This document shows, piece by piece, positions 38,553 to 48,228 of a stretch of 64,000 nucleotides of DNA (within the stretch, counting starts at the first letter, position 1; each line of letters starts with the position of its first letter). The notes under the pieces were generated by a model that did no database searches, had not been told where the DNA came from, and was given only the letters and a program-made list of their open reading frames with translations. This stretch comes from Rudaea sp. (GTDB taxonomy: Bacteria; Pseudomonadota; Gammaproteobacteria; Xanthomonadales; Rhodanobacteraceae). Location of the stretch: assembly GCA_031291055.1 (NCBI GenBank), contig JARLJU010000017.1, positions 186,001 through 250,000 on the forward strand, given 5' to 3'. Made by a program: the position numbers and the translations under genes.

Positions 38553-39218
38553 ATGCGCCCGTTGCACGTTCAGCGTTACATGATCACCGGCTTGCTCACC
38601 TTCGTGCCTCTGTGGCTCACCTGGGTCGTCTTCAAGTTCATCTTCTCCATGCTTTCGCACGTGGGCGAACCGGTCGTGGCGGCGCTGTTTGCTACATTGT
38701 CCACATTGTCGCCCAACAGCGCGGCCTGGCTGGGCCAGGACTGGCTCAAGTCCATCGTCGCCTTCGTCGGCACCCTGCTCGCGTTGTATCTGCTCGGCCT
38801 GGCCAGCAGCCGCGTATTCGGCGAACGCCTGATCGCCGCGTTCGACGGCCTCATTGCGCGGATACCACTGGTGCATTCGATCTACGGCGGCGCGAAGAAG
38901 CTCATGTCCATGCTTTCGACCAAGCCCGCCGGCACGCAGCGTGTGGTGCTGATCGATTTTCCGTCGCCTGAACTGAAAAGCATCGGTTTCGTCACACGCG
39001 TGTTCGCCGACAGTGCCGGGCGCGAACTGGCCGCGGTGTATGTGCCGACCACACCCAATCCGACCGGCGGCTACCTGGAAATCGTGCCGGTGGAAAAACT
39101 CATCGCGACCGACTGGAGCATGGACCAGGCCATGGCCTTCATCCTTTCCGGCGGCGCGGTCGGGCCGGACACGCTGCCGGACGGCGCGCATCCGGCAGAT
39201 CGACCGCTATTGCCTTGA
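38553..39218 (+). CDS. DUF502 family inner-membrane protein
   Basis: The 221-residue protein has two membrane helices (MITGLLTFVPLWLTWVVFKF and SIVAFVGTLLALYLLGLASS) flanking a short loop, followed by a soluble domain with IPLVHSIYGGAKKLMSML, VLIDFPSPELKSIGFVT and YVPTTPNPTGGYLEIVPVE, all DUF502 signatures. Plant relatives are the COV proteins. The function in bacteria is unknown. It is divergent from the P-loop gene and ends 5 bp before the M14 peptidase start, so the two may be co-transcribed. Confidence 0.9.
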   Translation: MRPLHVQRYMITGLLTFVPLWLTWVVFKFIFSMLSHVGEPVVAALFATLSTLSPNSAAWLGQDWLKSIVAFVGTLLALYLLGLASSRVFGERLIAAFDGLIARIPLVHSIYGGAKKLMSMLSTKPAGTQRVVLIDFPSPELKSIGFVTRVFADSAGRELAAVYVPTTPNPTGGYLEIVPVEKLIATDWSMDQAMAFILSGGAVGPDTLPDGAHPADRPLLP

Positions 39219-39223
39219 CCCCG

Positions 39224-41050
39224 ATGAACAGATTGCGCCTTGCCACCCTCCTTTTCCTTTGCGGGACCGCGATGAGCCACGCCGCCGACTGGACCACACC
39301 TGCCGAAGCCGCACAATTCAAGACCACGCCGGACTACGCGCAGACCCATGCCTGGCTCGAACGCCTTGCCGCCGCGGCACCGAAGACCATCCGGCTTACC
39401 CGTTTCGGCGTGTCGCCGGAAGGCCGCGACCTGATGCTTGTCGTCGCCGCCAGTGGCGGCGACTTCACGCCGGAAGCGGCACACAAGTCAGGCAAGCAGA
39501 TCCTGCTGGTGCAGGCCGGCATCCACGCCGGCGAAATCGAAGGCAAGGACGCGGGCCTGATGCTGCTGCGCGATCTCGCGCTTGATGATGCGAACCCCGG
39601 GGGCCGGAGTTCGCGGCTGGGCGGAAAATTCCCGCACCTGCTCGAGCACACAATCCTGCTCTACCTGCCCATCTTCAACGTCGATGGCCACGAGAATTCC
39701 TCGCCCTGGAACCGCATCAACCAGGTCGGCCCGGAGGAAATGGGCTTCCGCGCGACCGCGCAGAACCTGAATCTAAACCGCGATTACATGAAGGCCGACG
39801 CGCCGGAGATGCACGACTGGCTCAAGTTGTTCAACGCCTGGCTGCCGGATCTGTTCGTCGATGTGCATACGACCGACGGCGCCGACTACCAGTACGACCT
39901 GACCTGGTACACCGAGGACTGGGGCAGCCTGGATCCGGCCGTCAAGTCCTGGCAGGACACGGCGTTGAAGAATTCGGTTTTTCCACAGATGGAAAGCCAC
40001 GACCATCACCTGTCACCGTATCTGGATCTGAAGGATCACCGCGACATCACCAAGGGCATCGGCAATTTCGGCTCGGGGCCGCGCTTCTCGACCGGCTATG
40101 TCGCCTTGCAGAACCGCGCGGCACTGCTGGTCGAGACGCATATGCTCAAACCCTATGCGGCGCGCGTGCATGCAACCTATGACCTCATCGCGCTGATTCT
40201 GGCCTATCTCGACGCCCATCCGGCCGAGCTGCGCCAGGCAGTGACCAGTGCCGACCGCAATACGGTCGCGCGCGCCGCGCAGGCCGGGGTCACCCTTCCG
40301 ATCGCGTTCAAGACCAGTGAGGCAGCCGCGTCGTTCACGCTGAAGGGCGTGCAATTCACGCAGACACACAGCGATATTTCCGGTGACGTGTGGACACAAT
40401 ATGATCCCTCGAAACCGAAGACGTTCCAGATTCCTTTCTGGCGCGATCTGGTCGCCGGCGAAACCGTGCATCTGCCGGCAGCCTACGTGATTCCCGCCGG
40501 CTGGCCGCAACTGGTGGAAAAGCTGCGCCAGCACGGAGTGCACCTTGAGCCGCTCGCACGCGCGGTTGCGCTCGACGCTGAGCGCTATCGCCTGTCGGAT
40601 CCGAAGTGGGCGGACGCCCCGTTCGAGGGCCGGCTGATGCTTAGGGAATTTGATGCAAAAGTGGAAAATGTGGCAAATCTCAAGCTTGCGCCGGGCGCGG
40701 TGCTGGTGCCGATGGACCAGCGCGCCGCCAACGTCGCCGTGAACCTGCTCGAACCGGATGCGCCGGATTCGCTGGTGCGCTGGGGATTCGTCAACGCGAT
40801 CTTCGAGCAGAAGGAAAGCGGCGACGCGCGCGTACTGGAAAAACTGGCGCGCGACATGCTGGCTGCCGATCCGGCGCTCAAGGCACGATTCGAGGCGCGG
40901 CTCAAGAACGATCCCGCATTCGCCCGCAATCCCGAGGCACGCCTGGAGTTCTTCTACCGGCTTTCGCCCTGGTATACGCAGCAGAATGTCGGCGTCTACC
41001 CCGTCCTGAAGCTCGACGCCGCTGCGCTGGCGGCCGCGCGGGCGCAATGA
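39224..41050 (+). CDS. Exported M14-family zinc carboxypeptidase
   Basis: The 608-residue precursor has a signal peptide (LRLATLLFLCGTAMSHAAD). The zinc site reads HAGEIEGKD (H102, E105) with the third ligand in DLFVDVHTTDGADYQ (about H214); NVDGHENSS matches the M14 substrate-binding region, and LVETHMLKPY supplies a glutamate candidate for catalysis at about 302. A C-terminal about 250-residue domain follows the peptidase domain. Periplasmic or secreted peptide degradation is expected. ATG 39224 starts the signal peptide. Confidence 0.9.
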   Translation: MNRLRLATLLFLCGTAMSHAADWTTPAEAAQFKTTPDYAQTHAWLERLAAAAPKTIRLTRFGVSPEGRDLMLVVAASGGDFTPEAAHKSGKQILLVQAGIHAGEIEGKDAGLMLLRDLALDDANPGGRSSRLGGKFPHLLEHTILLYLPIFNVDGHENSSPWNRINQVGPEEMGFRATAQNLNLNRDYMKADAPEMHDWLKLFNAWLPDLFVDVHTTDGADYQYDLTWYTEDWGSLDPAVKSWQDTALKNSVFPQMESHDHHLSPYLDLKDHRDITKGIGNFGSGPRFSTGYVALQNRAALLVETHMLKPYAARVHATYDLIALILAYLDAHPAELRQAVTSADRNTVARAAQAGVTLPIAFKTSEAAASFTLKGVQFTQTHSDISGDVWTQYDPSKPKTFQIPFWRDLVAGETVHLPAAYVIPAGWPQLVEKLRQHGVHLEPLARAVALDAERYRLSDPKWADAPFEGRLMLREFDAKVENVANLKLAPGAVLVPMDQRAANVAVNLLEPDAPDSLVRWGFVNAIFEQKESGDARVLEKLARDMLAADPALKARFEARLKNDPAFARNPEARLEFFYRLSPWYTQQNVGVYPVLKLDAAALAAARAQ

Positions 41051-41114
41051 CCTTCGACACTGTAGGGCGGCCCCTGCCGCACCTATGCTGGCGTGATAAT
41101 TCCAGGAGATCCAC

Positions 41115-43136
41115 ATGATCCATCGCATCCTGCGCGGCACCGCGCTGAGTCTGGCTTGTGCCGCAGTCGCCGTGGCGGCGCACACCAATGATCACGGCCT
41201 GGATGCGAAGAACATGGATCCGTCCGCGGGCGCCTGTCGTGACTTCTTCCAGTACGCCGATGGCGGCTGGCTGAAATCCAATCCCATTCCTCCGGCCTAC
41301 AGCCGCTGGAGCCTGGACGACGAAATCAACGAACGCAATCTGGGTATACTAAGGAACATTCTGGAAAATGCGGCGGCGCATCCGGGCGCACTCGGCGAAA
41401 CCTCGCAGAAGATCGGCGACTTCTACGCCGCCGCGATGGACGAGGTCGGGATCGAGAAAGCCGGTACGGCTCCGCTCAAGGACGATCTGGCCGCGATCGC
41501 CGCACTCAAGTCGCCCGCTGATGTCGCCACCCTCGTGCGCGACTGGCAACGCCTCGGCAATCAGGTGCTGTTCGATTTCGAGGCGCAGCCTGATTTGAAG
41601 GACTCGAACAAGGACATCGCCTACGCCGGCCAGGGCGGTCTGGGTCTGCCGGATCGCGACTACTACACGCGCGACGATGCGAAATCCATGGACCTGCGCA
41701 CGAAATACCAGGCACATATCGCGCGCATGCTCGGCCTGATCGGCGACCGCAACGCCGGGGACGAAGCCACGTGGGTGCTGGCGCTGGAGACGCGCCTGGC
41801 CCAGGCCTCTCTGGATCGTGTTGCGCTGCGCGATCCGGCCAATTCGTATCACATCTATACGGTCGCAGACGCTGATGCGGCGACACCGCATTTTTCCTGG
41901 AGCGGATTTTTCCACCATGCCGGCCGCGACGACGTGCAATCCTTCTCGCTGGCGCATCCGACGTTCTTTGTCGCCGCGGACCGTGCCCTGGCCGAAGTGC
42001 CGCTCGCCCACTGGCAGGCGTATCTGCGCTGGCGTCTGATCGATGCGCAGGCGCCGTACCTGAACAAGGCCCTGGTCGATGCCGACTTCGATTTCCACGC
42101 GCGCACGCTGCGCGGCGCCAAGGAAATCAAGCCGCGCTGGAAGCGCGCGATCGGCAGCGCCGATGCCGCGCTGGGCGAACTGCTCGGGCAGGCCTACGTT
42201 GCCCAGGTGTTTCCGCCGGAAGCCAAGCAGCGCGCACTGGAGCTGGTGAACAACCTGAAGATCGCGCTGCGCGCCCGCATCGCGCGCCTGGACTGGATGA
42301 GCGCGGAAACCAAACAGTCGGCCTATGCCAAGCTCGATACGCTCGTGGCCAAGATCGGTTATCCGGACAAATGGCGCGACTATTCGACGCTGAAGATTGC
42401 CCGCGTCTCGTATCTGGACAACATGCGTGCCGCTGCCGCATTCGATGCGCAGCGCCAGATCGCCAAGCTCGACCGTCCCGTGGATCGCAGCGAGTGGGAC
42501 ATGACGCCGCAGACGGTCAACGCCTACTACAACCCGATGGGCAACGAAGTCGTGTTCCCCGCCGCGCAACTGCTGCCGCCGTACTTCGATGCGAAGGCCG
42601 ACGATGCGCTCAATTATGGCGGCATCGGCTCGGTGATCGGACACGAGATGACTCACGGTTTCGACGACGAGGGCAGCCAGTTCGACGCCAGGGGCAACCT
42701 CGCCGACTGGTGGAGCAAGCGCGATCGCACCGAATTCGAGGCGCGTACGGCGAAACTGGTCGAGCAGTTCAATAGCTACGTGCCGGTCGACGACCTGCAC
42801 ATCAACGGCAAGCTGACCCTGGGCGAGAACATCGCCGATTTCGGCGGCTTGCTGGTGGCCTATGACGCATTCAAGCTCACGGCACAAGGCAAGGGCGACA
42901 CGAAAATCGAAGGTTTGACGCCCGATCAGCGCTTCTTCCTCTCATATGCGCAAACCTGGCGTACCGCGCAGCGGCCTGAGCAACTGCGCCTGCAGGTGCA
43001 ATCCAACGAGCACGCACCGGCAAAATTCCGCACCAATGGCCCGTTGAGCGACATTCCTGCGTTTGCGCATGCATTCAACTGCAAGGCCGGCGATCCGATG
43101 GTCCAGCCACCGGCGAAAATAGTGGATATCTGGTAG
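41115..43136 (+). CDS. Exported M13-family (neprilysin-like) metallopeptidase 1
   Basis: The 673-residue precursor has a signal peptide (LRGTALSLACAAVAVAAH). The catalytic motif is VIGHEMTHGFDDEGSQFD (HExxH at about residue 510), with the third zinc ligand in LGENIADFGG about 60 residues later and the NAYYNPMGNEVVFPAA substrate-binding strand before it. The C-terminus CKAGDPMV..IVDIW is the usual M13 ending (CxxGxxM..CxVW type). It cleaves peptides N-terminal to hydrophobic residues. AGGAG 8 bases before the ATG. It is followed 50 bp later by a paralogue. Confidence 0.95.
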   Translation: MIHRILRGTALSLACAAVAVAAHTNDHGLDAKNMDPSAGACRDFFQYADGGWLKSNPIPPAYSRWSLDDEINERNLGILRNILENAAAHPGALGETSQKIGDFYAAAMDEVGIEKAGTAPLKDDLAAIAALKSPADVATLVRDWQRLGNQVLFDFEAQPDLKDSNKDIAYAGQGGLGLPDRDYYTRDDAKSMDLRTKYQAHIARMLGLIGDRNAGDEATWVLALETRLAQASLDRVALRDPANSYHIYTVADADAATPHFSWSGFFHHAGRDDVQSFSLAHPTFFVAADRALAEVPLAHWQAYLRWRLIDAQAPYLNKALVDADFDFHARTLRGAKEIKPRWKRAIGSADAALGELLGQAYVAQVFPPEAKQRALELVNNLKIALRARIARLDWMSAETKQSAYAKLDTLVAKIGYPDKWRDYSTLKIARVSYLDNMRAAAAFDAQRQIAKLDRPVDRSEWDMTPQTVNAYYNPMGNEVVFPAAQLLPPYFDAKADDALNYGGIGSVIGHEMTHGFDDEGSQFDARGNLADWWSKRDRTEFEARTAKLVEQFNSYVPVDDLHINGKLTLGENIADFGGLLVAYDAFKLTAQGKGDTKIEGLTPDQRFFLSYAQTWRTAQRPEQLRLQVQSNEHAPAKFRTNGPLSDIPAFAHAFNCKAGDPMVQPPAKIVDIW

Positions 43137-43186
43137 CGGTACACAATGTATTGTTTTATACACACCTCATATTCTGGAGATTCGAT

Positions 43187-45235
43187 ATGACGATTGGCAT
43201 CCTCAGACCGCTGGCCCTGGCCGTCGGTTTCGCCCTTGCCGGCACCGCACTGGCCGCGCCGGCAGACATGAATTCGAGCCTGAACCCGGCCGAATTCGAC
43301 AGGAATTCCGCGCCCTGCACGAACCTGTTCGAGTTCGTCAACACGAACTGGCTCAAGGCACATCCGATTCCGGGTGATCGTACTTCGTGGGGCGCGTTCG
43401 AGATGCTCGACGAACGCTCCCTCGCCGCCCAGCACCAGATTGCCGAGAATGCGGCCAAGGCAAAAAATGCCCCCGGCTCGATCGAACAGAAGGTCGGTGA
43501 TTTCTACGCGGCGGGCATGGACGAGGCTGCGGTGGAAAAAGCCGGCTACGCTCCGATCAAGGATGACCTGAAGCGCATTGATGGTCTGAACACGCCCGAC
43601 GAAATTGCCGATTTCGTCCGCGACTACGCGGCACAGGGCATGCCCTTCCTGTTCGGCTTCGGCGCAGAGGCCGACTTCCACAACTCGCGCCAGACGATCG
43701 CCTATGCGTTCCAGGGTGGCCTCGGCCTGCCCGAACGCGATTACTACTTCAAGCCTGACGACGCGTCGAAGAAGATCCGCGACGCCTATGTGCTGCATGT
43801 CCAGCGCTCGCTGGAACTGGTCGGCATCAAGGCGGAAGACGCGGCAAAGCAGGCCAGGGCGGTGATGGACCTCGAAACGAAACTCGCCGACGCATCCTTG
43901 CCGATCGTTGAACTGCGCGATCCGGCCAACCAGTACCATTTCGTCGCCTTCGCTGACGCCGACGCCGTCACGCCGCATTTTGCCTGGGAAAAATACTTTG
44001 CCGCGCAAGGCGTCAGCGGCGAGAAGGGCTTCTCGCTGTCGCAACCGAAATTCTTCGCCGCAATGGACAAGCTGATCGGCGAAGTGCCCGCCGATCAGTG
44101 GCGCGCGTATTTCCGCTACCACCTGGTCACCCAGGCGTCGCCTTACCTGAGCAAGCCCTTTGTCGACGAGGATTTCGCCTTCAACGGCCAGACCCTGCAC
44201 GGGCAAAAGGAACAGAAGCCGCGCTGGAAGCGCGTGCTCACCACCGTCGATCGCCAGCTCGGCATGGCTCTCGGCCAGATGTATGTCGCGCAGAATTTCC
44301 CGCCCGAGTCCAAGGCACGTGCGCAGGAACTCGTCGACAATCTGCGCGCCGCGCTCAAGGCCCGCATCCAGAATGTCGACTGGATGGGCGCCGACACCAA
44401 GGCCAAGGCGATCGAGAAATGGGATACGTTCATGCCCAAGATCGGCTATCCGGACAAGTGGCGCGACTGGAGCGGCCTGAGCATCGCCCGCAGCAGCAGC
44501 TACGTCGACAACCTGCGCGCCACGCTCAAGTTCAACCACGCCTGGCGCATGGGCAAGATCGGCAAGCCGGTGGACCGCGCCGAATGGGGCATGACACCGC
44601 AGACGGTCAACGCCTATTACAACCCGCTGCAGAATGAAATCGTGTTTCCGGCGGCAATCCTGCAGCCGCCGTTCTTCGACGCCAAGGCCGACGATGCGCT
44701 CAACTATGGCGGCATCGGCGCGGTGATCGGTCATGAGATGACGCACGGCTACGACGACGAGGGTGCGCAGTTCGATGCGCAGGGCAACCTGAAAAACTGG
44801 TGGTCGGCCGACGACAAGACCCAGTTCGAAGCGCGCACCGGCAAACTGGTCAAGCAATTCGACGCCTATGTCGCCATCGATGATCTGCATGTCCACGGCA
44901 AGCAGACCCTGGGCGAGAACATTGCCGACCTCGGCGGCCTGAATGTCGCCTACGACGCGCTGCAGAAGGCCCTGGCGAAGAATCCGGGCGAAGCCGGCAG
45001 GAAGATCGACGGCTACACCGAGGACCAGCGTTTCTTCCTCAACTTCGGCCGCATCTGGGCGCGCCAGTTCAAGCCGGAGGAACTCAAGCTGCGCCTGAAT
45101 ACGGACGTGCACGCGCCGGCGCCGTTCCGCGCCATCGCGGCGCCATCGAACATGCCGGCTTTTGCCACCGCCTTCCAGTGCAAGGCCGGCGATCCAATGG
45201 TGCGCGGCGCCGATGTGCAGGTGAAGATCTGGTAG
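43187..45235 (+). CDS. Exported M13-family (neprilysin-like) metallopeptidase 2
   Basis: The 682-residue precursor has a signal peptide (LALAVGFALAGTALAAPAD). It is clearly a paralogue of the preceding gene: FVNTNWLKAHPIPGD, GGLGLPERDYY, NAYYNPLQNEIVFPAAILQP, VIGHEMTHGYDDEGAQFD (HExxH about residue 515) and LGENIADLGGLNVAYD, ending CKAGDPMVRGADVQVKIW. Both copies keep every catalytic residue, so both should be active. ATG 43187 has TGGAGA 7 bases upstream. A strong hairpin follows the stop. Confidence 0.95.
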   Translation: MTIGILRPLALAVGFALAGTALAAPADMNSSLNPAEFDRNSAPCTNLFEFVNTNWLKAHPIPGDRTSWGAFEMLDERSLAAQHQIAENAAKAKNAPGSIEQKVGDFYAAGMDEAAVEKAGYAPIKDDLKRIDGLNTPDEIADFVRDYAAQGMPFLFGFGAEADFHNSRQTIAYAFQGGLGLPERDYYFKPDDASKKIRDAYVLHVQRSLELVGIKAEDAAKQARAVMDLETKLADASLPIVELRDPANQYHFVAFADADAVTPHFAWEKYFAAQGVSGEKGFSLSQPKFFAAMDKLIGEVPADQWRAYFRYHLVTQASPYLSKPFVDEDFAFNGQTLHGQKEQKPRWKRVLTTVDRQLGMALGQMYVAQNFPPESKARAQELVDNLRAALKARIQNVDWMGADTKAKAIEKWDTFMPKIGYPDKWRDWSGLSIARSSSYVDNLRATLKFNHAWRMGKIGKPVDRAEWGMTPQTVNAYYNPLQNEIVFPAAILQPPFFDAKADDALNYGGIGAVIGHEMTHGYDDEGAQFDAQGNLKNWWSADDKTQFEARTGKLVKQFDAYVAIDDLHVHGKQTLGENIADLGGLNVAYDALQKALAKNPGEAGRKIDGYTEDQRFFLNFGRIWARQFKPEELKLRLNTDVHAPAPFRAIAAPSNMPAFATAFQCKAGDPMVRGADVQVKIW

Positions 45236-45262
45236 ACACAGGCTTTTTTCCACTTGTATAAA

Positions 45263-45286
45263 AGACGCCGCGGATTCGCGGCGTCT
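45263..45286 (+). terminator. Hairpin after the second M13 gene
   Basis: AGACGCCGCG and CGCGGCGTCT form a 10-bp perfect stem with a GATT loop, 28 bp after the stop. It is preceded by AA and followed by only a short T run (TTC). It is likely the terminator of the peptidase pair, ahead of the rapA promoter. Confidence 0.75.
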
Positions 45287-45342
45287 TCACATGCGGTACC
45301 TGAATTGCAGCAGATGCCGCGCCAGGGGCTTACAATTGGCCG

Positions 45343-48192
45343 ATGGCATTCTCACCCGGACAACGCTGGATCTCCGCCGCCGAACCCGAACTGGGCCTCG
45401 GCACCGTGCTGCGCATCGAAGGCCGCGCGGTGCAGGTGCTGTTTGCCGGGTCCGGCGTGATGCGCCACTACGCGATCCAGTCCGCACCGCTCACCCGAGC
45501 CGAATTTCGCCCCGGCGACCGCATCGGCGGTAGCGGGCGCAGCTTCGCGGTCGAACGCGTCGAGTCCCATGATGGCGTGCTGCGCTATTTCGGCGGCGGC
45601 AACAGCCTGAGCGAAAGCGAGCTGGACGACGTCCAGAACGTGTCCAGCGCCGATGCGCGGCTGATTGCCGGACGCGTGGACGGCAATGAACAATTCGATT
45701 TCCGTCTTGAAGCGTTGACCCGCAGAGCGCATGCAAGGCGTTCACCGGCCTGGGGCATGTTGTCGGCACGGGTGGACCTGATTCCGCATCAGTTGCGCGT
45801 GGCCGAGATCGCCGCGTCGCGGCGTCCGCCGCGCGCCCTGCTGGCCGACGAAGTAGGCCTGGGCAAGACGATCGAGGCGGCCCTGATTCTCGCGCGCCTG
45901 CTTGCGACGGGTCGCGCCGCACGCGTGCTGATCCTGCTGCCCGAAGCGCTGCTGTATCAGTGGTATGTCGAGCTGCTGCGTCGCTTCAACCTGCAGTTTT
46001 CGATTTTCGACGAGGAACGCTGCGAGGCGATCGAGCAGGCCGGCGACGGACGCAACCCGTTCAGCGACGAGCAACTGGTCATCGTCGACCTGGCCTTCCT
46101 GCGCGATTCGGAAAAGCGCGCAGAGCAGGCGCTGGGCGCCGGCTGGGACTTGCTCGTCGTCGACGAGGCGCACCACCTGGCCTGGAGCCCGGAGGCGACG
46201 AGCCCCGACTATGCGCTGATCGAGCGTCTGGCAGCAGCGACGCCGGGCCTGATCCTGCTCACCGCGACGCCGGAACAGCTCGGCCGCAGCGGTCATTTCG
46301 CGCGCCTGCGCCTGCTGGATCCGGCGCGTTACCGCGATCTGGCGCAATATCAGCAGGAAGCGGAGGGTTATGCGCGGCTGTCGGGCATCGTGGAAAAATT
46401 GCAAAGTGCACAAAGTCTGTCCACGGACGAGCGCCGGGAACTGGCGTCGCGCCTGTACGACGACCCGGCCCTGCGCGCGGCTGCCGACAATCTCGACCCG
46501 GCCGATGCCGCTGCCACCGCCAGCGTGCTCGATGCCCTGATCGATCGCCACGGCACCGGGCGCAGCCTGTTCCGCAACCGCCGCGCCGTGGTTGGCGGCT
46601 TTCCGCGACGCATCCAGGCTTTTGTCGAGCTCGACGGCGAATTGCTCAACGATGATCGCCGCCAGCATCTGCTTGCCGAATTCCTTTCCGACGTGCAGCA
46701 ACCGCCGGCACCGCTGGAGCTGGACTACGCGGACGACCCGCGCCTGCCCTGGCTGCTCGGCCTGCTGGAACAATCGCCGCAGGACAAGTTCTTCCTCGTC
46801 TGCCGCAGCCGCGCCAAGGTGCTCGCGCTTGAAGAAGCGTTGCGCCTGCGCAGCGGCGTGAAGCTCGCGCGCTTCCACGAGGCGATGAGCGTGGTCCAGC
46901 GCGACCGCAATGCCGCGCATTTTGCCGAGCCGGACGGCGCGCGCCTGCTGCTGTGCGCCGAGGTCGGCTCGGAGGGCCGCAACTTCCAGTTTGCGCATCA
47001 TGTCATTCTCTGGGACCTGCCACTGGATCCGGACCTGCTCGAACAACGCATCGGCCGCCTAGACCGCATCGGCCAGCGCCACGATATCCACGTGCATTTC
47101 GCCGCGTTCACGGGCAGCGCGCAACTGGTGCTGGCACGCTGGTACGCGCAGGGACTCGATGCATTCCAGACCAGCCCCGCCGACGGTCGCGAGCTGTTCC
47201 GGCGTTTCGGCGCGCGCCTGGTGGAACTGGCGATCGAACACGCGCACGGCGCCGACGAACCCGACGCGGAAATCGACGTGCTGATTGCGGAAACGCGCGC
47301 CCTGCACGCGGAATTGTCCGCGCGCATCCGCAACGGTCGCGACCGTCTGCTGGAGCTGGCGAATCGGCGCGAAGCAAAAAACGAAACCCTGCGCCACGCG
47401 CTTGCGCAAAGCGACGAAGATCTCGGCAGCGACGATTTCGTGCTGCGCCTGTTTGAACAGTTCGGCGTACACAATGACGAACATGGCGAACGGACCTTCG
47501 TGCTCGACCCGGAATATCTGAGCATGGACGGTTTTCCCGGGCTCAAGGATGGTCCGCAGCGGGTTACGTTCGATCGCGCCGTTGCACTGACGCGCGAAGA
47601 GCTGCCGCTGCTGCGGCCGGATCATCCCATGGTCGCCGGCGGCATCGATCTGCTGCTCAGCTCGGAGGCCGGCAACGCTGCCTTCCTTGTCGATGACGCA
47701 CTGGCGCCGAAAACCGTGCTGCTGCAGGCGGTGTTCGTGCTCGAGTGCGTTGCCGCGCCGGCCCTGCACGCCGACCGCTTCCTGCCGCCGCTGCCACTGT
47801 GCTGCATTGTGGACACGAAACTGGGCTCGCGTCCGGACTGGCGTCCACGCGCAACCTCGCTGGCGCGCGCCAGCGAACGGGCGACCGATGCGACACGCTA
47901 CCGCAAGTACCTGACCGCACTGGTGCCGCCAATGCTCAAGCGCTGCGAGGAAATCGCGCGGGAGCGCGCCGGCGTGGAAACTGCCGCTGCGCTCGCTGCT
48001 GCAGAGCACGAGCTTGGCAGCGAACATGCGCGCTTGGCCGCCCTGCGCCGCGTCAATCCCGGCGTCAGCGCCATCGAACTGGATGCAATCGACGCCGAAC
48101 TTGCCGCGCTGCGCGTGGCATTGCCGCGTTCGCTGCTGCGGCTGGATTCGTTGCGCTTCATATGCAGCGCCGATTTTCTCGGCCTGCGCTGA
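45343..48192 (+). CDS. rapA: RNA polymerase-associated ATPase RapA
   Basis: This 949-residue Swi2/Snf2 ATPase binds core RNA polymerase and recycles it after transcription. Two N-terminal Tudor-like domains (PGQRWISAAEPELGLGTVL) are followed by LIPHQLRVAEIA, Walker A DEVGLGKTIEA, DEAH box VVDEAHHL, TATP, and the second lobe with LLLCAEVGSEGRNFQFA and EQRIGRLDRIGQ, then the long RapA C-terminal region. Length is close to E. coli RapA (968). A good -10 box (TACAAT, 45331-45336) ends only 6 bases before the ATG and no ribosome site is visible, so the mRNA may be leaderless. Confidence 0.95.
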   Translation: MAFSPGQRWISAAEPELGLGTVLRIEGRAVQVLFAGSGVMRHYAIQSAPLTRAEFRPGDRIGGSGRSFAVERVESHDGVLRYFGGGNSLSESELDDVQNVSSADARLIAGRVDGNEQFDFRLEALTRRAHARRSPAWGMLSARVDLIPHQLRVAEIAASRRPPRALLADEVGLGKTIEAALILARLLATGRAARVLILLPEALLYQWYVELLRRFNLQFSIFDEERCEAIEQAGDGRNPFSDEQLVIVDLAFLRDSEKRAEQALGAGWDLLVVDEAHHLAWSPEATSPDYALIERLAAATPGLILLTATPEQLGRSGHFARLRLLDPARYRDLAQYQQEAEGYARLSGIVEKLQSAQSLSTDERRELASRLYDDPALRAAADNLDPADAAATASVLDALIDRHGTGRSLFRNRRAVVGGFPRRIQAFVELDGELLNDDRRQHLLAEFLSDVQQPPAPLELDYADDPRLPWLLGLLEQSPQDKFFLVCRSRAKVLALEEALRLRSGVKLARFHEAMSVVQRDRNAAHFAEPDGARLLLCAEVGSEGRNFQFAHHVILWDLPLDPDLLEQRIGRLDRIGQRHDIHVHFAAFTGSAQLVLARWYAQGLDAFQTSPADGRELFRRFGARLVELAIEHAHGADEPDAEIDVLIAETRALHAELSARIRNGRDRLLELANRREAKNETLRHALAQSDEDLGSDDFVLRLFEQFGVHNDEHGERTFVLDPEYLSMDGFPGLKDGPQRVTFDRAVALTREELPLLRPDHPMVAGGIDLLLSSEAGNAAFLVDDALAPKTVLLQAVFVLECVAAPALHADRFLPPLPLCCIVDTKLGSRPDWRPRATSLARASERATDATRYRKYLTALVPPMLKRCEEIARERAGVETAAALAAAEHELGSEHARLAALRRVNPGVSAIELDAIDAELAALRVALPRSLLRLDSLRFICSADFLGLR

Positions 48193-48228
48193 TCACGCCA
48201 TTTTTTCGCCGGAGGGGAACCGATACGC

